A stretch of DNA of 64,000 bases, taken from contig NZ_FOOF01000003.1 in the NCBI RefSeq assembly GCF_900113115.1, positions 310,001 to 374,000 on the forward strand. The letters are read 5' to 3'. Each line of letters starts with the position of its first letter. The stretch's first letter is position 1. Both the position numbers and the translations under genes were made by a program. This document shows positions 59,920 to 64,000 of this stretch, piece after piece. This DNA is from Duganella sp. CF458 (GTDB taxonomy: Bacteria; Pseudomonadota; Gammaproteobacteria; Burkholderiales; Burkholderiaceae_D). The notes beneath the pieces are model-generated. The model saw only the letters and a program-made list of their open reading frames with translations, was not told the DNA's origin and searched no databases.

Positions 59920-62900
59920 TTACAGGCGGGCGGCGATCAGGCGGCCGTCGGGGGTGACGCGCTTGAAGCGGATCACCTGGCTGCCATCGGCTGCCGTCTC
60001 CTGCACCACAAAAGCGGAACCGGGCAGGATGGTTTCCGCTGCCGTCAGCGGCAAGCCGTCGACGATGGTCAGCAACTGGCTGCCCCGCCCCAGCTCCATG
60101 CGGCTACCCGCCGGGACCCGTTCCAGGGTGTCGATATCATAGGCCTCCAGCGTCCCCGGCTCGCCGTTGCGGCTGGCGAGGAAGGTCCGCACCGCGCCGA
60201 TCTGCGGCGTGGCCATGAACAGCGCCAGGCGGTCGCTGGATACACCCAGGTCTTCCGGCAGGCGGTCCAACGTCCGGAAGCTGAGCAGCACGGGCTGGCG
60301 GCCCTGTTCGAACTCGCCTGGAATGCCATTGGCGCGCGTCATGGGCAGCAGGGCGCGGGCGAACTGGTCGTAGCGCAATACCTGCAGCCGCCCGGCGGCA
60401 TACGGTTGCTGTGCCGCCAGGCCGCCCCAGGCAATGATGCGGGCGGGGCCGTTCGGAATTTTCAGCACTTCGAGGGCAACCGCGCCGGCATAGGCGGCGT
60501 TCAGCTTGTTGATGCCGGTCGTGGCATCCAGCAGCTGGATGGTGGGCGTGCCTGCCGGTACGGCAGTCGGCGGCGCATCGCTCACCACCATCGACACCAG
60601 GCCGTCACCCAGGTCGTCGATACCGGATGGCGGCGTGCCGCCCAGCAGCAGTGCGCCATTCGCGAACGTCAGGCGTTTCAGTTCGGGCGAGCGGTCGTCC
60701 GGCTTCTTGGTGGCGTCGCGGAAGAAGCGGTAGCGCCGCTCGCTATTGCCTGGCGCCGCGGGCGGCCCCCATACCGGCTGGATAAACCCTGTGGAGCCAG
60801 GCTGGATCGTGGGCAAGGTGGTGTACATCCCGTGCAAGCCTTCGGGGAAGCTGTTGTTCGGCTTGGGCAGGCTGTGCGCTGCAATCAGGATTTCCTGTCC
60901 CGCGCCGCCGCGGATATCGGCCAGGCGGAACTGGCCATAGCGGCGCCCGCCCGGGGTGGATTGCACCGTGTTGCCCGGTGGGTTGGGAACGTCGGTGGCA
61001 TCGGGATTATTCAGGTCCACATCGACCGTGCGCTGGGCAACGCGCTGGCCGCTGACCGGATCCATCACCAGCAACAGGTTCTTGGAGAACACCAGGAAGC
61101 TCTTGGCGCCGCTGCCGCCCAGCGTGCCGGCCGCCAGCATTGCGCGCTGCACCGTGGCGCCTCCGGGCTGCTCGCCAAGGGTGAAGTCGGCGCGCTGCAC
61201 GCTGCCATTGGCAAAGCGGAAAAAGTACAGCATGGTGGATGTGACCACCTGGCCAATGGTGGCGAAGCTGTTCTGCGGGATGACGGCCAGGTATTCCTGG
61301 CTGCCGATGCGCAGCGTTGCCATGCCGCCAAAGTCGGGGTTGATGGTGCTGACCTGGGTCGAGCCAAACGGCCGTACCGTGGATGCCAGGGTCACGCCCT
61401 GCACCACCGCTCCCTGCTGCGGCTCGCGGATCTGTATTTGCGAGACCAGGTCGGCAGTATCGTCGTCCTGGCTCTTCTCACTGACGCAGGCCAGGTAGGC
61501 ATTGCCGTTGCCTGCCAGATCGACGAAGCGGAAGTCGGTGTAGCGGTTGCTACCCATGCGCTGGATTTGCAGGACCGGTGCATCGCTGCCTTCCACAAAG
61601 GTGCGCAGCAGGCTGAAGCGCACGCCGTTGGCATTGGCGCCTTGTGTCAGGATGCCGGCCTGTTGCTGCAGCTGGCCGTTGGCGGCATTGCGCCGCGTGG
61701 CGAAACGCGTCGCCAGCAGCGTCTGTCCTGCCGGGATCGGGATGCCCGGCACCGGCTGCGCCGTTCCGGCCGCGACAGTCAGCGCCAGGTCGACGCCTGC
61801 AATGCTGATGCCGGTCGCCGAACCATCGACGCGCAGTGTGCTGTTGCCGGCCGGCGCGTCCGGCGCGGCCTGAAGGGTCAATGTGGCATTATTGCCCGCG
61901 ACCGGGTTGGGGCTGAAGGCGGCGCTGACGCCCGGCGGCAGGCCGCTGAGTGCCAACTGTACCGGTGCGCTGAAGTTGCTGCGCATGAGCGCGATGCTGC
62001 TGCTGGCCGACTGGCCGCGCACCACAGTTAGCACGGCGGGATCGGCCGCCAGCGTGCAGCTCGAAACCACCAGCGCTTGCACCGTGAGGCCGATGGTTGC
62101 CGAGGCGATTTGCACGCCGGGCGCGCTGGCACTGACGGTCAGTTGGCGGGTGCCTGGCAAGGTGGCGCTGCCGGTCGCGATGTTCAGCGTGGCCGCATTG
62201 CTGCCGGTCGGATTGGGCGTGAAGGCGGCGCTGGCGCCCGCAGGCAGGCCGCTGACGGCAAGGCTGACGCTGCCGCTGGTGACGGGCGGCGAGATATTGA
62301 CCTGGTAGCTGACATTTCCGCCGGCAGTGACACTCTGGCTGGCGGGCATGACGGCCAGCGCGGGCGAGGCGGCTACTGCGCTGATCGCCAGCGGCGCCAT
62401 GACCGGCCCGCCCGGGCTTTGCATGCGTAGCTGGTAACTGCCTGCTGCCGTGCCGGACGCCACGTCGACCACCAAGGACACGCTGGTGCTGGAGCCGGAT
62501 GCCCCCAGCACCAGCACGCCGGGCACGCCGGCGCCGGCGGCGCTCACCACCTGGTAGGCGAAAGCATCGAGCGCCAGGCCGGTGCCAGCCACGCTGACCT
62601 GCGTCGTTTCGCCCGCGCGCAGGGTAGCGGGCTGCAGCGAAGTGATGCTGGAAACGGCACTGCCGCCGATGGCAAAATTGCCGTTGCTGCGGTCGCGGCC
62701 ACTACGCCCGAGCTGGTCGTAGGCGATGACTTCGATGCGGCCCTGGCTGGTGGGCGTCGCCGGTACGATCCAGTTATAGCTCTGTACTTCGCCGAACAGG
62801 CCGGTCACGATATTGCTGAACGTCAGGCCGCCATCGGCGGAAAAGCGCACATCGTGCCGCAGCACGCCGCCGTCGGCGTCGAAACTGTCCCAGCGGATCA

Positions 62901-63033
62901 GCACAGGCTGGCCCGGCTGGAACACCTCGCCGCCATTGGGCGCCGTAACGAGCACGGTGGGGGGCAGGTTGATGACGATGCGTCCGGCTCCTGCGGCTGG
63001 TTCGCCTGCGACTGGATTGATATCGGTAGCCAT
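59920..63033 (-). CDS. 1037-residue Ig-like repeat protein, unknown function
   Basis: The gene has a strong AAAGGAGAAGG before ATG 63033, so the start is firm. The protein nevertheless opens MATDINPVAGEPAAGAG with no signal peptide. Residues about 25-125 are a beta-sandwich of the VTAPNGGEVFQPG..V.IRW kind. Residues about 130-225 resemble an IPT/Ig-like domain. Then come two tandem repeats of about 95 residues (LAVSGLPAGASAAFTPNP... and LALSGLPPGVSAAFSPNP...). The C-terminal 600 residues look like an FG-GAP-type beta-propeller (FRFVDLAGNGNAYLACV, FRLADIRGGAGQEILIAA). Such architecture is extracellular in other proteins. How it leaves the cell, if it does, is unclear. No PEP-CTERM tag. Confidence 0.8.
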   Translation of the reverse strand: MATDINPVAGEPAAGAGRIVINLPPTVLVTAPNGGEVFQPGQPVLIRWDSFDADGGVLRHDVRFSADGGLTFSNIVTGLFGEVQSYNWIVPATPTSQGRIEVIAYDQLGRSGRDRSNGNFAIGGSAVSSITSLQPATLRAGETTQVSVAGTGLALDAFAYQVVSAAGAGVPGVLVLGASGSSTSVSLVVDVASGTAAGSYQLRMQSPGGPVMAPLAISAVAASPALAVMPASQSVTAGGNVSYQVNISPPVTSGSVSLAVSGLPAGASAAFTPNPTGSNAATLNIATGSATLPGTRQLTVSASAPGVQIASATIGLTVQALVVSSCTLAADPAVLTVVRGQSASSSIALMRSNFSAPVQLALSGLPPGVSAAFSPNPVAGNNATLTLQAAPDAPAGNSTLRVDGSATGISIAGVDLALTVAAGTAQPVPGIPIPAGQTLLATRFATRRNAANGQLQQQAGILTQGANANGVRFSLLRTFVEGSDAPVLQIQRMGSNRYTDFRFVDLAGNGNAYLACVSEKSQDDDTADLVSQIQIREPQQGAVVQGVTLASTVRPFGSTQVSTINPDFGGMATLRIGSQEYLAVIPQNSFATIGQVVTSTMLYFFRFANGSVQRADFTLGEQPGGATVQRAMLAAGTLGGSGAKSFLVFSKNLLLVMDPVSGQRVAQRTVDVDLNNPDATDVPNPPGNTVQSTPGGRRYGQFRLADIRGGAGQEILIAAHSLPKPNNSFPEGLHGMYTTLPTIQPGSTGFIQPVWGPPAAPGNSERRYRFFRDATKKPDDRSPELKRLTFANGALLLGGTPPSGIDDLGDGLVSMVVSDAPPTAVPAGTPTIQLLDATTGINKLNAAYAGAVALEVLKIPNGPARIIAWGGLAAQQPYAAGRLQVLRYDQFARALLPMTRANGIPGEFEQGRQPVLLSFRTLDRLPEDLGVSSDRLALFMATPQIGAVRTFLASRNGEPGTLEAYDIDTLERVPAGSRMELGRGSQLLTIVDGLPLTAAETILPGSAFVVQETAADGSQVIRFKRVTPDGRLIAARL

Positions 63034-63150
63034 GTTCCTTCTCCTTTGACAGTGGACGGGGTCGCGCGCTGGCGACAGGGCTACTTACGCAAGCCGGGCC
63101 GAATCGGATTCAGGGCATGCGGTTATACTTCTTGCGAAAGGAGTCACCGC

Positions 63151-64000
63151 ATGCCCCATGACGTCAGCCTGATTACCACTATTGCCGCAGCCCTAGGCTT
63201 CGGTCTCGTATTCGGCTTCATCGCCACCCGCCTCAAACTCCCCGCCCTGGTCGGCTATCTCGCAGCCGGCATCCTGATTGGTCCCGCGACCCCTGGCTTC
63301 GTCGCTGACAGCGCGATCGCCGGCCAGTTGGCTGAGATCGGCGTGATGCTGATGATGTTCGGCGTCGGCCTGCACTTCTCGCTGGATGACCTGTGGGAGG
63401 TGCGCAAGGTGGCCTTGCCCGGCGCCATCCTGCAGATCGCGGCTGCAACCGGCATGGGCATGGCGCTGGCGCATTTCTGGGGCTGGAGCCTGGGTGGCGG
63501 CCTGGTATTCGGCCTGGCACTGTCGGTGGCCAGCACCGTGGTCCTGCTGCGGGCGCTGGAGGAACGCGGCACCCTGGATTCCTTCAACGGCCGCATTGCG
63601 GTTGGTTGGCTGGTCGTCGAGGACCTGGTGACCGTCCTGGTGCTGGTGCTGCTGCCGGCATTGGCGGGCGCGCTTGGCGGCAATGGGGGCGATGCGGGCC
63701 ATGGCCACGCTGCAGCCGAAGGCGGCGTGCTCAAGGCGCTGGCCATCACCCTCGGCCAGGTGGCGCTGTTCGTCGGCTTCATGTTGCTGGTTGGCCGCAA
63801 GCTGTTCCCCTGGATCCTGTGGCAGGTGGCGCGCACCAATTCGCGCGAGCTGTTCACGCTGTGCGTGATCGCTGCGGCGGTCGGCATCGCTTACGCGGCG
63901 ACTGTGCTGTTCGGCATCTCGTTCGCGCTGGGCGCTTTCTTCGCCGGCATGGTGCTGCGCGAATCCGAGCTCAGTCATCGCGCGGCGCACGAATCGCTGC
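63151..64000 (+). CDS. CPA2-family cation:proton antiporter (YbaL/KefB-like), 3' end beyond window
   Basis: The ATG at 63151 has AAAGGAG 8 bases upstream. The 283 visible residues form about nine membrane helices: LPALVGYLAAGILIGPATPGF, LAEIGVMLMMFGVGLHFSLDDL, LALSVASTVVLLRALEERG, GRIAVGWLVVEDLVTVLVLVLLPAL. These are the signatures of CPA2 antiporters of the YbaL/RosB/KefB group, with the ED pair in the conserved helix. The frame is open to the window end, so the C-terminal part, probably with a TrkA-N domain, is missing. A His/Gly-rich cytoplasmic or periplasmic loop (GGNGGDAGHGHAAAEGG) is visible. It exchanges K+ or Na+ for H+ across the inner membrane. Confidence 0.93.
   Translation, partial: MPHDVSLITTIAAALGFGLVFGFIATRLKLPALVGYLAAGILIGPATPGFVADSAIAGQLAEIGVMLMMFGVGLHFSLDDLWEVRKVALPGAILQIAAATGMGMALAHFWGWSLGGGLVFGLALSVASTVVLLRALEERGTLDSFNGRIAVGWLVVEDLVTVLVLVLLPALAGALGGNGGDAGHGHAAAEGGVLKALAITLGQVALFVGFMLLVGRKLFPWILWQVARTNSRELFTLCVIAAAVGIAYAATVLFGISFALGAFFAGMVLRESELSHRAAHESL

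Noticed and set aside
1..64000. CRISPR arrays, insertion sequences, transposases or phage genes
   Set aside because: No spaced direct-repeat array, transposase or integrase motif was seen on either strand.

Overview
The window is GC-rich DNA whose gene content points to a betaproteobacterium of the Burkholderiales, most likely Oxalobacteraceae (Massilia/Duganella/Janthinobacterium-like). That assignment is inference from gene content and protein style, not from a marker gene. About the first 46.7 kb is one side of a large exosortase A (XrtA)/PEP-CTERM exopolysaccharide locus. The rest, after a tRNA-Arg gene, is cell-envelope and housekeeping DNA. The exosortase gene itself is not in the window.

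Region 1 (1-4.2 kb, + strand): a nucleotidyltransferase-family protein cut by the window edge, a Sel1/SLT lytic transglycosylase, a GMC oxidoreductase and an overlapping SDR dehydrogenase. Region 2 (4.2-12.4 kb, - strand): a PEP-CTERM substrate protein with its own sigma-54 promoter and a dyad upstream of it, preceded by an operon-like set: FeeM-type N-acyltransferase, PrsT TPR lipoprotein, ThiF-like E1 enzyme, nitroreductase and UGT-like glycosyltransferase. Region 3 (12.4-28.9 kb): a divergent pair of operons meeting at a perfect 18-bp palindrome. Leftward run an AMP-forming acyl ligase, a PLP decarboxylase, an asparagine-synthase-like protein without the usual Cys2, and a second PrsT. Rightward run an ATP-grasp/acyltransferase fusion, an acyl carrier protein, two alpha/beta hydrolases, a GT4 glycosyltransferase, a TPR protein and an O-antigen-ligase-like membrane protein. 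Together these look like a carrier-protein-based pathway that makes and attaches an amino-acid-derived group to a surface polymer or protein.

Region 4 (28.9-46.7 kb): prsR, prsK, a TIGR03013-type initiating sugar transferase and the enzymes for UDP-N-acetylhexosaminuronate (dehydrogenase and 4-epimerase) run leftward. After these come a PAS-containing chemotaxis receptor, a Wzx-like flippase, an alpha/alpha-toroid protein, an AAC(3)-like acyltransferase, two duplicated membrane acyltransferases, two GNAT-fold proteins and a polysaccharide deacetylase. PrsK/PrsR is the obvious candidate controller of the sigma-54 promoter at the PEP-CTERM gene.

Region 5 (46.9-64 kb): tRNA-Arg(CCG), a membrane-anchored cytochrome c, three tandem M13 metallopeptidases downstream of a TonB-dependent receptor, a Spy/CpxP-like periplasmic protein, an S41 C-terminal protease, a FabH-like ketoacyl synthase, a 1037-residue Ig-repeat protein and the start of a CPA2 antiporter. 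Several inverted repeats and bidirectional terminators lie between these genes. The genes here have their own local signals, including a 15-bp GTAAG-type box found upstream of both the Spy-like and the receptor gene.
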